NCBI GenBank assembly: GCA_012862575.1
Contig: BLSF01000055.1
Span: 189,698 to 253,697, forward strand
DNA from: Parietichytrium sp. I65-24A
Taxonomy: Eukaryota > Sar > Bigyra > Thraustochytrida > Thraustochytriidae
Length of the DNA stretch: 64,000 bases
Reading direction: 5' to 3'
The position numbers were made by a program, and so were the translations under genes. This document shows positions 21,481 to 31,137 of the stretch, piece after piece. The notes beneath the pieces are model-generated. The model was given only the letters and a program-made list of their open reading frames with translations, searched no databases and had not been told where the DNA came from. Each line of letters opens with the position of its first letter. The first letter of the stretch is position 1.

Positions 21481-23733
21481 ATGTCGGCGCTGGGAAAGCG
21501 TCTGCTTCAGAATGCGGTGGCCGATGAGAAGAAGAAGGCGGAGTGGAATGAAGTCCTCGGCGCGTACTTTTGCGAGGACAAGCAGGAGCTGGAGCAGTGG
21601 GTGCGAAATGCTGGCAAGGTGAATATCATCTTTCAGACGCCGGAATGGTCTGGGGCGGTGATCGTGTGGGACCAAAAACTGGAAGAGTTTTCGTTTGGCG
21701 AATGCACGGCTGCTTTCGTGGTGGAAGGGTGCCTGCGGGTGGACGGGAAAGAGCTTGAGAACGGCGTGGCAGTGACTGTTGCCAATGGAGCAGCACTCAA
21801 AGGACAATGTGGGGCCGTTTCCGTGCACGTGTTTCCTACCAAGGCCAAACTTCTGCTGCCATGCCAAAAGGTGGTCATGTGCAGCGAGACATACTCGATT
21901 ACAGACGCTGAGCGCGGCCGCTTGGTGTCAAGCATTTGTGGAAGCAAATTAAAAGCAAAGGCTGATTCGCTAAAGGAACCCGAGCAGGTGCCTTCTCACT
22001 ACACCAACTTCCGCGATCTCATCGAGACGTTGCATCATGAGATTGAGCCACTGGAAGATGGAAAAAACCATTCCGAGGAGCACATCGACAAAATCAGTGA
22101 ATTTCTGAAGACTGTGCGTCTTGACCCGAGTGAGGTTTCGAGGTACGCCCGGTTCTCAAAGACACATTACACCCGGAACCTTGTCGGATATGATGTCGCC
22201 ATGGACGGCAGTACGCACAAACCAAAATTTACTGTGCTCTTGCTCTGTTGGTCGAATGGCCAGATGAGTCCTATTCACAACCACGCTGGTTCGTCCTGTT
22301 GGGTCAAGGTTCTCTCCGGTCAGATTCGCGAAGTTCGCTACGATCACACAACCTCCCCTCCAAAGGTGAAGCGGGATCTCACATTGTCTGCAAATGGAGT
22401 GTGCTACATCAATGATACCCAAGGCCTTCATGCTATGGGCAACAGCGACGAAAACTCGGTGGCCATCTCCTTGCACATTTATTCCCCGCCTTACACTGTT
22501 TGTAACCTGTACGACCCCATCACATTCCAAAAGCGAATGGCCTCCATGTCCGCAGCAAGGACCCCAAACAACCCGTTTTCGTACGTGCAGACAGCTCAAA
22601 GTGGCGTCGGGGTGGCTCCCTTGAATCTGGGGTCTTTCTACGCGCTTGTGAGTAATGCACTGAAAGTGAAGGACGACCAGCTAGTCTCAAAGCTTGTGGA
22701 TCGCCTCGTTCTGCAGCCGAACGAGTGGGCCGAGTTTGTTCATTTCGATAAGGACCGCTACACTCGGAGTTTGGTGTCCTTGGACTCCACTTTTTCCCTT
22801 ATGCTTTGCTCATGGAACACATCTCAGGCTACACCGCTTCATTCTCACAGCGCCAGTACAAAATGTTGGGTGAAAGTGCTCAGCGGGTCCTTGCAGCTCA
22901 AGTTGTTTACAGGATCAAGGGCAAACCCGACCTTGAGCCAGGTTCTCTCCTTTGAAGAAGGCTCAATCATCGACCACGATCTCTTCAATGGACTCCACAT
23001 TCTCGGTAACGGGAGCCCGGAAGAACCAGCAGTTTCACTTCATCTTTTCACGCCTCCATCGGTCAACATGGCATATTTTGACGACTCTGGAATGGAGCGA
23101 GTCATTCCTGTTGTACATAGCGCTCATTCGGCAACTGTGGCCGCCGCAAGATGTTGCGCAGCCGACCCAATCCACGCCTGTGATAAGGCTATTGAGAGAA
23201 GCCGCACGACTAGCTTCGATGATGAGACAAAGAGTGAAGCCAGCAGTGTGCTGGAAGACTCCAAGGAAAGCAAGATGGAGGATTTGCTGAGCTTTTTTCA
23301 GCACCCGCAGGACGCTCACATCTTCACCAATCTCAGCGCACTCGTCCGCTTTGTATCCGCTCGCAACCTGACCACCTATCCTTCCGAACAGGTCGTGATG
23401 CTCAGTCTGAACAGAATGGAGTTGAACCCAGAAGAGTGGCAACAGATTCTCGAAACCGATAGCAGCGCAATTATTGCACGAGGGCGAACTTACACGCTCT
23501 CCCTCTGCCGTCTCGACGCTCACTCCAAGACCGAGTGCTGTGCTTTGGAGAACTCCACGTACGTCAAGGTCTTAGAAGGGGAGGTCGTCCTGTCCCAGTA
23601 CCTCGACGGCGAGCAGGTGCATTGCGGGCTGATAAACTCGCACTCGGGGGCCTTCGTCAGTAACAAACTCAGCTCGCGTCTGGAAAACATCGCTGACCGT
23701 CCTTGCGTCATGCTTCACCTTGCTCGGCAGTAG
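21481..23733 (+). CDS. Four-module cysteine-dioxygenase-like cupin protein
   Basis: 750 residues; ordinary cysteine dioxygenase (CDO) has about 200. CDO oxidises cysteine to cysteine sulfinate with a three-His iron site. Module 2 (about 170-365) is complete: His266, His268 and His317 for iron, Arg232 in YTRN for the substrate carboxylate, and Cys273 plus Tyr334, the pair that is cross-linked in animal CDO. Module 3 (about 385-550) keeps His454, His456, His506, Arg429 and Cys462, but Phe523 replaces the Tyr, so no cross-link can form. Module 1 (1-145) and module 4 (about 615-750) keep the barrel pattern (VKVLEGEVV in module 4) but lack the HxH motif. A Ser/acidic linker (about 580-610) separates modules 3 and 4. 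Single exon; ATG at 21481. Cysteine catabolism is the likely role; the inactive-looking modules may be structural or regulatory. Confidence 0.88.
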   Translation: MSALGKRLLQNAVADEKKKAEWNEVLGAYFCEDKQELEQWVRNAGKVNIIFQTPEWSGAVIVWDQKLEEFSFGECTAAFVVEGCLRVDGKELENGVAVTVANGAALKGQCGAVSVHVFPTKAKLLLPCQKVVMCSETYSITDAERGRLVSSICGSKLKAKADSLKEPEQVPSHYTNFRDLIETLHHEIEPLEDGKNHSEEHIDKISEFLKTVRLDPSEVSRYARFSKTHYTRNLVGYDVAMDGSTHKPKFTVLLLCWSNGQMSPIHNHAGSSCWVKVLSGQIREVRYDHTTSPPKVKRDLTLSANGVCYINDTQGLHAMGNSDENSVAISLHIYSPPYTVCNLYDPITFQKRMASMSAARTPNNPFSYVQTAQSGVGVAPLNLGSFYALVSNALKVKDDQLVSKLVDRLVLQPNEWAEFVHFDKDRYTRSLVSLDSTFSLMLCSWNTSQATPLHSHSASTKCWVKVLSGSLQLKLFTGSRANPTLSQVLSFEEGSIIDHDLFNGLHILGNGSPEEPAVSLHLFTPPSVNMAYFDDSGMERVIPVVHSAHSATVAAARCCAADPIHACDKAIERSRTTSFDDETKSEASSVLEDSKESKMEDLLSFFQHPQDAHIFTNLSALVRFVSARNLTTYPSEQVVMLSLNRMELNPEEWQQILETDSSAIIARGRTYTLSLCRLDAHSKTECCALENSTYVKVLEGEVVLSQYLDGEQVHCGLINSHSGAFVSNKLSSRLENIADRPCVMLHLARQ

Positions 23734-24247
23734 ACATCCCGTTGCCTCTAGAAAGTCATCATCAATTTTTCATTTTCACAACTCTTAAGAACACACAGGA
23801 TCTCAAATCTCAAAATTTTCAACGTCCCGTCTTGGCTAGCCGCATGCACATCGTTTCGACAATCGCATTCGAAAAGGTGCCATTTCCCACCGTCAATAAG
23901 CATCGTGAACGTCACCTCGAACTCCAAACTAAACTAGATCGCCGGCTAACTTGGTCACTTACTTGCTCACTCATCCACCTGGTCCTCGAGTACCCACCCA
24001 AACCAATACCCGAGCGCGTTAGGTGGGGTACGCGAGCACACCAGCACATTACCGGCGTACGTCCGTGCGTACTTTGGCGCTCAGATAGCGGGCAGTCTCT
24101 GAGAGCGACAAGGTCAAAGCACGCCTCGGATCCGGATTTCGTGGACTCCTCGCTGGTTCGAGCGTCGCAAGTGACCTGCTAGCTCGATTTGGCGAACGGA
24201 GCGGCGAGCAGCAGTCGGCGGCTCGTACGTTTGAGTTGGACGACGCC
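23734..24247. other. Intergenic region before the 67-residue gene
   Basis: 514 bp with no other feature; CG-rich near the downstream start. Confidence 0.5.
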
Positions 24248-24451
24248 ATGGAGGAGGATCTCGCGCTGGAGGTGGACCGGCTGGGCACGAGCGCTTTCAA
24301 GGTGTTCGAGCAGGTGGCCAAACAGAGCTCGCAAGTGCAAGCGCTGTGCGCGAGGATGGAGGAGCAGACTGCCGTGTTTGCCAAGTGGAACGCCTTCCTG
24401 CAGGCAGGGAAGAGCGAGGCTGGGCAGCGGAGACCAGAGAAAGATTCGTAA
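24248..24451 (+). CDS. Small helical protein, possible DASH subunit Dad1
   Basis: 67 residues, predicted as one or two amphipathic helices. The heptad-like run from residue 5 to 52 ends in FAKWNAFLQAG. This resembles the end of the fungal DASH/Dam1 kinetochore subunit Dad1, where a helical segment is followed by a LW..(F/L)Y motif. Dam1-complex genes are known outside fungi, including some stramenopiles and algae, so a subunit here is plausible. The similarity is short and seen by eye only. ATG at 24248 sits in GCCATGG, a strong context for a eukaryotic start; there is no ATG upstream in frame. A second converging gene ends 243 bp downstream. Confidence 0.5.
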   Translation: MEEDLALEVDRLGTSAFKVFEQVAKQSSQVQALCARMEEQTAVFAKWNAFLQAGKSEAGQRRPEKDS

Positions 24452-24693
24452 CTTGCGGGATGTTTCGGAGCCTGTCGGCAAAAGGCAGGGGCGACTACTC
24501 TTGAGCGAGAGGCGGCTTTGTTCGAATCATTCGTAGAGCGCTTGAAATAGGCTAGGGCGGGAAGAAGTGAGCTTGTGATTCAAGAAGCATGATCGATACG
24601 ATTCTATGTAAAAAATGGTGATGGCTTTCTCTAGATTCCTCTTTCAAAACATAAAATTTTTGTGACAAGTGTATATGTGCTCGATGCTTCCAC

Positions 24694-26172
24694 TCATGAG
24701 TCAGACGAGACCACGGTAGTTTGAGGAGGCTGGTTCTGGTCGGAAGGCGCGACTTCGCTCCTCTCTCGCGCTTGCTCTATCACGTGATCGTAGTCGGTGG
24801 AGAAAATGACAACGCCCAAAAGCAAACATACGATGGCATAACCGCCTGCGACACCAAGATAAAGCGCGTAGAGATCGTGCTGCCAGTAGTGGATCGCAAT
24901 GTACGAGAGTGGCACCTGGCCCGCCCATGAACCGACGACTCCAACCATGAATACGGCTCGCGCCCGGCCCATTGCGTATGGAATCTGTTCAAGAAAAACA
25001 GAGAGATTCATTACAACCAAGACCATCGAAAACGGCAACCTGCACTCTACAAAGAGGTCTAATACCTCTTCGTCGTTGGAAAAAATTTCCCCAAATTGCC
25101 GCGTGAAGCAGAGCACTATCACGGCCAAAACGAGCAGCATACAGACCGTAATGGCAGTTCCAGCCAAAACGCTGTTCCTGGAGTCCTCGATGCTCCCAGC
25201 TCCGACGTACGTGCTGAGGCGAATGCGGGTACCGTAGGCCAGAGAACCAACGACTGTCAACGTAATCCACAGAATGCGATACGAAGCGTTAAAGACAGCC
25301 AACTGGGCACTTCCAAGCTGCGCAGCAAAGACACCTATCACTGCCATTCGCCAGAAATCAGAAGCGCTGGACAGAGCTGAAGGAATGTATATCTCAAGAA
25401 ACTCTTTGATGCGCTTTCCTGTGATTTCCTTCCACTCCCAGCCCGTCCACCCCAGCTGCAAGTGGAGCTTCTGAAAATACCCAAAGACAACCCAGAGTAC
25501 TACGAGCTGTACATACTCTGTGGAGGTGGTGACCCACGGGCAAGCTTTGAAGCCAAACCCATCCCAACCCTTGAAAGGAATCCCAAGAACAAGGACCAGT
25601 CCAACCAACAAGTTAAAGACCGCAGCGAATATGGACACTTGAGCCTCGGGCCGGACGACAGAGTGCGCGCTCATAAACTGACTGACCTGCAAGAACATCG
25701 TCCTACCGGGCAAGCACAGGGCCAGCACCGACGCAAAGTACCATGCGTCAGGCACCAGGCTCTCGTCCGTGCGCAACAGCCTCAGCACCGGCCCAGTAGC
25801 CCACCAGCTTGCCATGATTGGCACCGTTATGCCCATGAGCACCACCATGCTGACTTGCAGCCAAATCGATGCCAGCCGCTTGTTTCCCGCGCCAAGCGCC
25901 TGTCCAACAAAGATACCGAGCACCCCGCCGAGAGCAAAGACCCCGGTCGACTGCGTGTATAGGTCCGAGACAGCGCCCGCCGCCAGAGCATGCGTGGACA
26001 CATGGCCGAGCAACGCCGAGTCGGTACTCTTGATCACCACCCACGAACCCCGGGAGAGCACGATCCCAGCGGCCAATGCCACGATCGTCTTTCCTTCTCC
26101 AAGCACGCCGGACGATTTCGCGCTTTCCTGCCTCTCCAGCAGCTCCTCCGTCAGCCCCTCTTCCGACGCCAT
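24694..26172 (-). CDS. MATE-family multidrug/toxic compound efflux transporter
   Basis: 492 residues with about 12 membrane helices in two halves, the MatE plan. MATE proteins export organic compounds in exchange for H+ or Na+. The first half shows the ALLGH...LAAGAVSDLY pattern after the first helix and GIFVGQALGAGN in the second, both typical of DinF-like MATE proteins; the second half repeats the FWRMAVIGVFAAQLG and YGTRIRLSTYVGAG elements. A short acidic N-terminus (1-20) and a polar C-terminal tail (about 470-492) lie outside the membrane. The frame runs 50 codons further up, but only from TTG, so the ATG at 26172 is chosen. Substrate cannot be told from sequence. Confidence 0.9.
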   Translation of the reverse strand: MASEEGLTEELLERQESAKSSGVLGEGKTIVALAAGIVLSRGSWVVIKSTDSALLGHVSTHALAAGAVSDLYTQSTGVFALGGVLGIFVGQALGAGNKRLASIWLQVSMVVLMGITVPIMASWWATGPVLRLLRTDESLVPDAWYFASVLALCLPGRTMFLQVSQFMSAHSVVRPEAQVSIFAAVFNLLVGLVLVLGIPFKGWDGFGFKACPWVTTSTEYVQLVVLWVVFGYFQKLHLQLGWTGWEWKEITGKRIKEFLEIYIPSALSSASDFWRMAVIGVFAAQLGSAQLAVFNASYRILWITLTVVGSLAYGTRIRLSTYVGAGSIEDSRNSVLAGTAITVCMLLVLAVIVLCFTRQFGEIFSNDEEVLDLFVECRLPFSMVLVVMNLSVFLEQIPYAMGRARAVFMVGVVGSWAGQVPLSYIAIHYWQHDLYALYLGVAGGYAIVCLLLGVVIFSTDYDHVIEQARERSEVAPSDQNQPPQTTVVSSDS

Positions 26173-26361
26173 TTCCTCCGCGCTCCGTACCCACTCTCCA
26201 CTCCACGCAGACGTCCAACCCACTAACCCAACCTGCACCGTCCCCAATTTCCCCGGCCCAATACAACAACCACAATCAAAACTAACACCAACGCAGCAGA
26301 CCCAGCACGCAAGACTAAGCAACCAAATCGACCTGGCTCTCGTCCCAAAAGCGTCAACTCC

Positions 26362-26405
26362 GCAGCACGATCAGCACAACCAGCACAACTAGCACAACCA
26401 GCAGG
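26362..26405 (-). repeat. 10-bp tandem repeat in the MATE upstream region
   Basis: Four to five copies of CAGCACAACT/CAGCACAACC, 190-233 bp before the MATE start. Confidence 0.9.
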
Positions 26406-26501
26406 CCAGCGAGCGGCGAACGAGAGAACCTTCGACGCGCGGCGCGTTCCAAGTGACTGGCCGCTGCCTTGCTATGTGTCAGAGCGCGCGGAAGTGAGGC
26501 C

Positions 26502-26533
26502 CAAGTTGCCAAAGTTGCCAAAGTTGTCAAAGT
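26502..26533. repeat. 9-bp tandem repeat
   Basis: Three copies of AAGTTGCCA with one C to T change. Confidence 0.9.
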
Positions 26534-26730
26534 GCGCGCAAGGTTTGGCCGGGTCAAAGTGCCGTGGCGCCGCAGCTTTGCCAGCCGGAGGGTTAGCCAG
26601 CCAACTAAAGCTAGGCTCTTTCTCTGTACTGTAGCTCTCTCAGGTAGCGACTAGAACACACAGCCTGAAGTGCGGGCGATCGATGGAACCCAGTCGGAAC
26701 CCGTTCGACTTGGAGAGTGGGCTGGCAATG

Positions 26731-26784
26731 AAGATGATGATGATGATGATGACGATGGTGGTAGTGACGGTGGCGGTGATGGTG
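26731..26784. repeat. GAT/GGT trinucleotide array
   Basis: A run of GAT units continues as GGTGAT-like units. Confidence 0.9.
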
Positions 26785-26840
26785 AATTGGATTCCGGGAT
26801 GGGCGCCGAGTACGCAATGGAGGATGCGGAGGCGGGTCGA

Positions 26841-28904
26841 CTAAGGACGGAGCGTGGAAATGTAGACGGAAACGTCTCCCGAGCTGCGCGAAGACGAGGC
26901 CGAAGAGGCGTCCGCGAGGTGCAGTTCGTGGAATGGGTATTGTTTCACTATTGGCGCCGTAGTCGTCTTGTCTTCGCACAGAAAGCAGGGCCCGCGACCG
27001 CTCACGACTTGGCTTTGGAAAGTGGCGGCCAATTTCTGGAAGAATTTGTGGTCCTCAGGGTTTCTGTGCCTGTGAGCCCATAGCACGCGCGCGCCGTGCC
27101 GCCTAGCCATCAACTCCAGCGTCGAGATCAGCGGATCGTAAAAATTGGGGTCGTATACGCAGTCAGCGAAGATGAGCACATCAGCTGGCTTTGATGCACA
27201 CGGCGGGTCTTCCCCCCAGGGGAGAGCTTCCACAGAACACTTGTCAACACAAGAGCTCCCGACGCTTGCATTTAACTGCACATTCGCGGAGAGCTGTTCG
27301 ACAACTTCAGGAAGGTCTGTAATGAGCACATTTGAGGCGCCCAAAAACGACAAACCGATACCAAGCGCCCCAGTCCCAGCCCCAAGCTCAACACACCTTT
27401 TTCCGCTGACAAAGTCCAGCTGTGTACCTTGGTGTGCCGCGACGTAACGAAGCAGTGCACCACAACTGTCCCACAGCTTCCCAGCGATGCCCAAGTGTGC
27501 CGAAGCTTCATAGACCTGAAATTTGATACTGTTTGAGGGCTGGGCAATCTCTAGCTCGCGACAGCACGAGAACATCAAGTCTGTATCTGTGTCCGTATTG
27601 GGCTCTTGTTCCTCTTCATTTTTGGCGCCAACCACTCGCATCGGCAGGGAAAGGGCCGGCATTACGCCAGGCAAGTCGGTAGCAAAGCGAATCTGCACCG
27701 TGGCACCCACCAGCCGCTCGGCGCGCGGCAAGTCAAGCACAACGGTAGCTTCCGTCCTCCCGTGTTCGGAAAATGTCTCGCCGTCTGTTACTGAAGCAAA
27801 TACGAGCGCGTCGTCTCCACTCTGGGAACCCCCAGTGTCCGGGAAGGACCCCCGCACGACTGCAGTGCATCGGAGCTGCACTCTGCCTAGCCCAATCGAA
27901 GCCATCTGGTCAAAGAGTCCAAATTCATTCGCAAGATGAACAGCCGCGCCGCACACAAGTCTGCAGGGGCCATTCTCTGCAACAAAGACTTGAGGCATGT
28001 CTACCTCGCGAATTCCAACGCGCATTTCATGGTCCGCGCTCACCAACGCACCTCTTTCCCACGCCATGAGTCGCGCTAACCCTTTCTCAACAGCGACGGT
28101 ATCCGCTTCTTCCAAGGATCTCAAATGCGAGATTCGAGCTCTGATGACTCGATGATCTGAGACCGGGACAAGGCTTGACATCAATATCCCTCTCCCTACA
28201 CATTCCGTTGACTCGCATGGGACCAGGCCGCTAATCGCGCTTGTTAGCGCCCCATTTAAATTCAACCTTGATGCCGGGCAACTGCATGTGCAGTTCACGC
28301 TCTCTGTAACGCTCTGTAACGCGGCCCGCGCTTTGGCATCTTCCTCCAGAACCTTTAGCAAACACTGCCTTGCAGCTGATGATTGCTGTAGCTCTTCCAG
28401 CCCCGCTGCCATTCTCATTCGTGCTTTCCAGTGCCCCGAGCACCTTGCCAAGGCTTCACGAGCATCCGCCAGAGCTGCTCGCGGCTTGCCCATTTTCAAT
28501 CTGACCAACGCTCTGTTAGCCAAGACATCAGCTTCTGATCGACGTCGATTCACAATCTCCATTTTCGTGCCGTCGCCAACTCTGCCGTCCGCATCTTCCA
28601 TTGTGCCGTCCTCCACCTCGGCGTTCGCACGATCGTCGATGCCAATTTGGCGTGACGTGGCTGACGTGGCTGACGTGGCATCGTCATTGCCACCGTCAGG
28701 CTCTGTCTCTTTGTCCAGCCCAAAGCTCCCGACCGTGGCGGTCTGATTGGCAGACCGAGAAGAAGACCGGCACGGCTTCGTGGACAACCTTGCAAGCGAA
28801 CCGCCATTGGCTTCCAGCTCAAGAAGCGCTCTTGAGTAACAGTCCTCCGCTGTTGCAAAGTCTCCTTGCAGAAACGCTTGGTTCCCCTGCGCCTTCCACT
28901 CCAT
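26841..28904 (-). CDS. TPR protein with C-terminal METTL21-like methyltransferase
   Basis: 687 residues. Residues 1-34 form a TPR helix pair (GNQAFLQGDFATAEDCYSRA); a polar, disordered insert of about 85 residues follows, then more TPR helices (about 120-190, ANRALVRLKMGKPRAALADA). A middle part (200-430) is not assigned. The C-terminal part (about 480-650) is a seven-strand SAM methyltransferase: ELGAGTGALG is the SAM-binding motif I, ITDLPEVVEQL follows, and ADCVYDPNFYDPL matches the substrate-side motif of the METTL21/FAM86 lysine methyltransferases. The first ATG is at 28904, directly before the TPR; the frame continues without a stop to 29093 but has no ATG, so a longer spliced form is not excluded. 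Probable protein-lysine methyltransferase with its own docking repeats. Confidence 0.8.
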   Translation of the reverse strand: MEWKAQGNQAFLQGDFATAEDCYSRALLELEANGGSLARLSTKPCRSSSRSANQTATVGSFGLDKETEPDGGNDDATSATSATSRQIGIDDRANAEVEDGTMEDADGRVGDGTKMEIVNRRRSEADVLANRALVRLKMGKPRAALADAREALARCSGHWKARMRMAAGLEELQQSSAARQCLLKVLEEDAKARAALQSVTESVNCTCSCPASRLNLNGALTSAISGLVPCESTECVGRGILMSSLVPVSDHRVIRARISHLRSLEEADTVAVEKGLARLMAWERGALVSADHEMRVGIREVDMPQVFVAENGPCRLVCGAAVHLANEFGLFDQMASIGLGRVQLRCTAVVRGSFPDTGGSQSGDDALVFASVTDGETFSEHGRTEATVVLDLPRAERLVGATVQIRFATDLPGVMPALSLPMRVVGAKNEEEQEPNTDTDTDLMFSCCRELEIAQPSNSIKFQVYEASAHLGIAGKLWDSCGALLRYVAAHQGTQLDFVSGKRCVELGAGTGALGIGLSFLGASNVLITDLPEVVEQLSANVQLNASVGSSCVDKCSVEALPWGEDPPCASKPADVLIFADCVYDPNFYDPLISTLELMARRHGARVLWAHRHRNPEDHKFFQKLAATFQSQVVSGRGPCFLCEDKTTTAPIVKQYPFHELHLADASSASSSRSSGDVSVYISTLRP

Positions 28905-29443
28905 TCCCACCAGCCTCTTCTTCGTCTCCCTCTCTGCCGCTTCCTCCGCGCGTATCAATGACCGCTCGAACGGGCGCCGCAAACTTGCTCCCTCGGCAAA
29001 TTTGTACGATAACCCAACCTGAGGGGCTTGGCTTCCCGGAAGGTTCTGGAAACTCCTCGTGTGCCCCCTAAAGAGACTGAACGAAGAAGACAAAAGGGAG
29101 CGAGTATTGAAGAGTATTGAAAGCTTTGCTCCGGGGCTATGTCTTTAATTATCATATAATGTAGGAGTAAGGAGTTTTCGTGCCAGTGTACATTGAGCCT
29201 CTGCATTTGTTTCGTGTGAGAGTTGCTTCTTCGCTGTGGAAGATAAACTATTCTGCGATTCGCAAAAGACCCAGGGTCCCACAAGGAGTTCTATTGTCAG
29301 ACGTTGGACGTTATACGAGCGCGGCGGAGTATAGAGAATTCACCAAAGTGGTGGCGAAGGAGGAGGTTGAAAATCGGCAAGAGCGTCTCGTGCATCCCCG
29401 AACAACAAAATTATCAGGAGATTGGGAGAGTGGGTTGTTCAAA
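28905..29443. other. Divergent region between methyltransferase and NT5DC1-like genes
   Basis: Short divergent promoter. An 11-bp near-repeat (GAGTATTGAA twice) lies at 29102-29123, followed by a TATA-like AT-rich patch near 29141-29160. Confidence 0.5.
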
Positions 29444-30727
29444 ATGGCGCAGGAGACGCTGGACATGACGCGGTACGCGTGCGTGGGCTTTGACATGGAC
29501 CACACATTAGCGCAGTACAAGCTGGACGCAGTGAGCGAGCTGATTTTTGGTGGGTTGTGCAAGTACCTGGTGGAGCTGCAAGGGTATCCCGAGAGCTTGT
29601 TCCAGGGCCTGGAGCACGACGTGAATTTCGCGACCAAAGGAAGCGTATTCGATGTAGAAAAGGGGAACTTTGTGAACATCACGTCGACGGGGCGGGTCTG
29701 CTGTGCAAGGCACGGATGGGCCAAGAAGCTGAGCGAAGATGAGATTGTCGAGCAGTATGGCACCGAGAGGGCATTTGCACACTTTGAAGCACTGAAGAAG
29801 CTCAAGTCTGATCACGACAAGTTCGTCGTGTTCAACTCGCCGTTTGGACTGCCTGGCGCGCAAGTCCTCGGCAAGTTGGTCGACCACATGGACGCTCGCG
29901 CAGCGGAAGGCGAGCCACAGCTCTCTTACGTAGAGCAGTTGCGCCACCTATTTGGGGGGTTTAACCACATGTACGACCCAAGTTCGTTGGAGACTCAGCG
30001 AGGATTATTCTTCCCTTCCCTCGCTCGCGAGCCGTCCAAGTACATCGTCCGTGCCTCCACAAAGGTGCGAGACTTTCTTGGCGAATGCAGGGCTCGCGGC
30101 CAGAAGGTCTTCCTGATGACGAACTCGAAAGTTGATTTCACTCGTGTCGTCATGGGCGAAGCATTTGGCCAGGGCTGGGAAGAAATGTTTGATCTGGTCA
30201 TCACCAGTGCGGGAAAGCCTAATTTCTTCGTCAAAGATGCTCCATTCGAGATTCTCTCCGCTGCGAAGGGGTCAGAGAATCAGAAAAACACACTGGAGTG
30301 GGGCCAGATTCTCGCTGCCGGAAACTGGCAGGCTTTAAAAGATGGCCTAGGAATCGGAGCAAGTGGGGACAATAGTGTCCTCTACTTTGGCGATGATTTG
30401 CATGGGGATGTGCAGGCCTTGACCGAGACACAGGGGGCGTGGCAGGGAGTGGCGATCCTCGAAGAGCTGAGCGACAATGTGCACGCAAACGAAGACCACG
30501 TATTTCACTGCCCCAAGGCAAGCTTGGACAGTTTCGAAACATTTTGGTTCGACGCAATCGAGACTTGCGCTGTCCTCTGCACTCCGAGCGTGGAAGCAGT
30601 AGCCGAAGGACAGACAGCTGGAGTCTTGGGGCCTTGCAAGCGCAACCGGGAGCAGGGGCCCACCAAGTGGTATCCAATATCGCCTGTCGACTGGGTGAAG
30701 CAAACCCAGACCATGTCAACGCTGTAG
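29444..30727 (+). CDS. NT5DC1: NT5DC1-like HAD-family 5'-nucleotidase domain protein
   Basis: 427 residues. The family (5'-nucleotidase domain containing, HAD-IG) resembles cytosolic IMP/GMP nucleotidase NT5C2; the NT5DC1 branch has no firmly known substrate. HAD motif I is VGFDMDHTLAQYK near residue 15, with the nucleophile and the acid/base Asp both present. Further family marks: KGSVFDVEKGNF, GLFFPSLAREPSKYI, LMTNSKVDF (motif II), and YFGDDLHGDV (motif IV with the acidic pair). The C-terminal EHVFHC/WFDAIETCA region matches the NT5DC1 end. ATG at 29444 gives the usual family length; the frame runs 88 codons further up from a GTG but lacks ATG and is taken as leader. Confidence 0.88.
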   Translation: MAQETLDMTRYACVGFDMDHTLAQYKLDAVSELIFGGLCKYLVELQGYPESLFQGLEHDVNFATKGSVFDVEKGNFVNITSTGRVCCARHGWAKKLSEDEIVEQYGTERAFAHFEALKKLKSDHDKFVVFNSPFGLPGAQVLGKLVDHMDARAAEGEPQLSYVEQLRHLFGGFNHMYDPSSLETQRGLFFPSLAREPSKYIVRASTKVRDFLGECRARGQKVFLMTNSKVDFTRVVMGEAFGQGWEEMFDLVITSAGKPNFFVKDAPFEILSAAKGSENQKNTLEWGQILAAGNWQALKDGLGIGASGDNSVLYFGDDLHGDVQALTETQGAWQGVAILEELSDNVHANEDHVFHCPKASLDSFETFWFDAIETCAVLCTPSVEAVAEGQTAGVLGPCKRNREQGPTKWYPISPVDWVKQTQTMSTL

Positions 30728-31137
30728 AGCAGCTTATTATTATTTTTTCGAAGGAGCAAGGAGAATTTACAAGCCAACAAAATTCAAAATGGGAGACATG
30801 ATTTTCAGTTCCTCTTTGGCCACTCTATTCTCGTCACCCGACAACACAGGCCCATTCTGGCCCAGCAGCCACAGCCAGTCAGGCCACCGCGGCAGAAACA
30901 CGAGAGCACCAAAACAAAACAAAAAAAAAAAGGGCAGCAAAATGAAAGACCATCGAATCCAAACGTAAATTGTTATTCATGGAAAGAAAAAGAAAAAAGA
31001 CAGAGATAAGACAAAGAGTTGTAACCGAAATACTGAGCAAACGGAAAGACAAGATGGCCAACGAACCCTGTGTAATCGTAACGCGTTGCCGACAGCGCGA
31101 AACGTCCAGACCGCCAGTCAATCGCCGTCCGGGCACT
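30728..31137. other. Convergent 3' gap
   Basis: 410 bp, A-rich, between two converging genes. An A-rich run at 30916-30932 is the only landmark. Confidence 0.55.

Larger units (their letters stand above)
26173..26840. other. Upstream region of the MATE gene
   Basis: 668 bp between two minus-strand genes. It holds the 10-bp GCACAACCA array, a 9-bp AAAGTTGCC array and a GAT array. No supported gene; a plus-strand frame at 26670-27083 is antisense to the methyltransferase end. Confidence 0.55.

Noticed and set aside
21136-21867. 243-codon minus-strand open frame over the cupin leader
   Set aside because: Consists largely of translation of the leader repeat and of the antisense cupin start.
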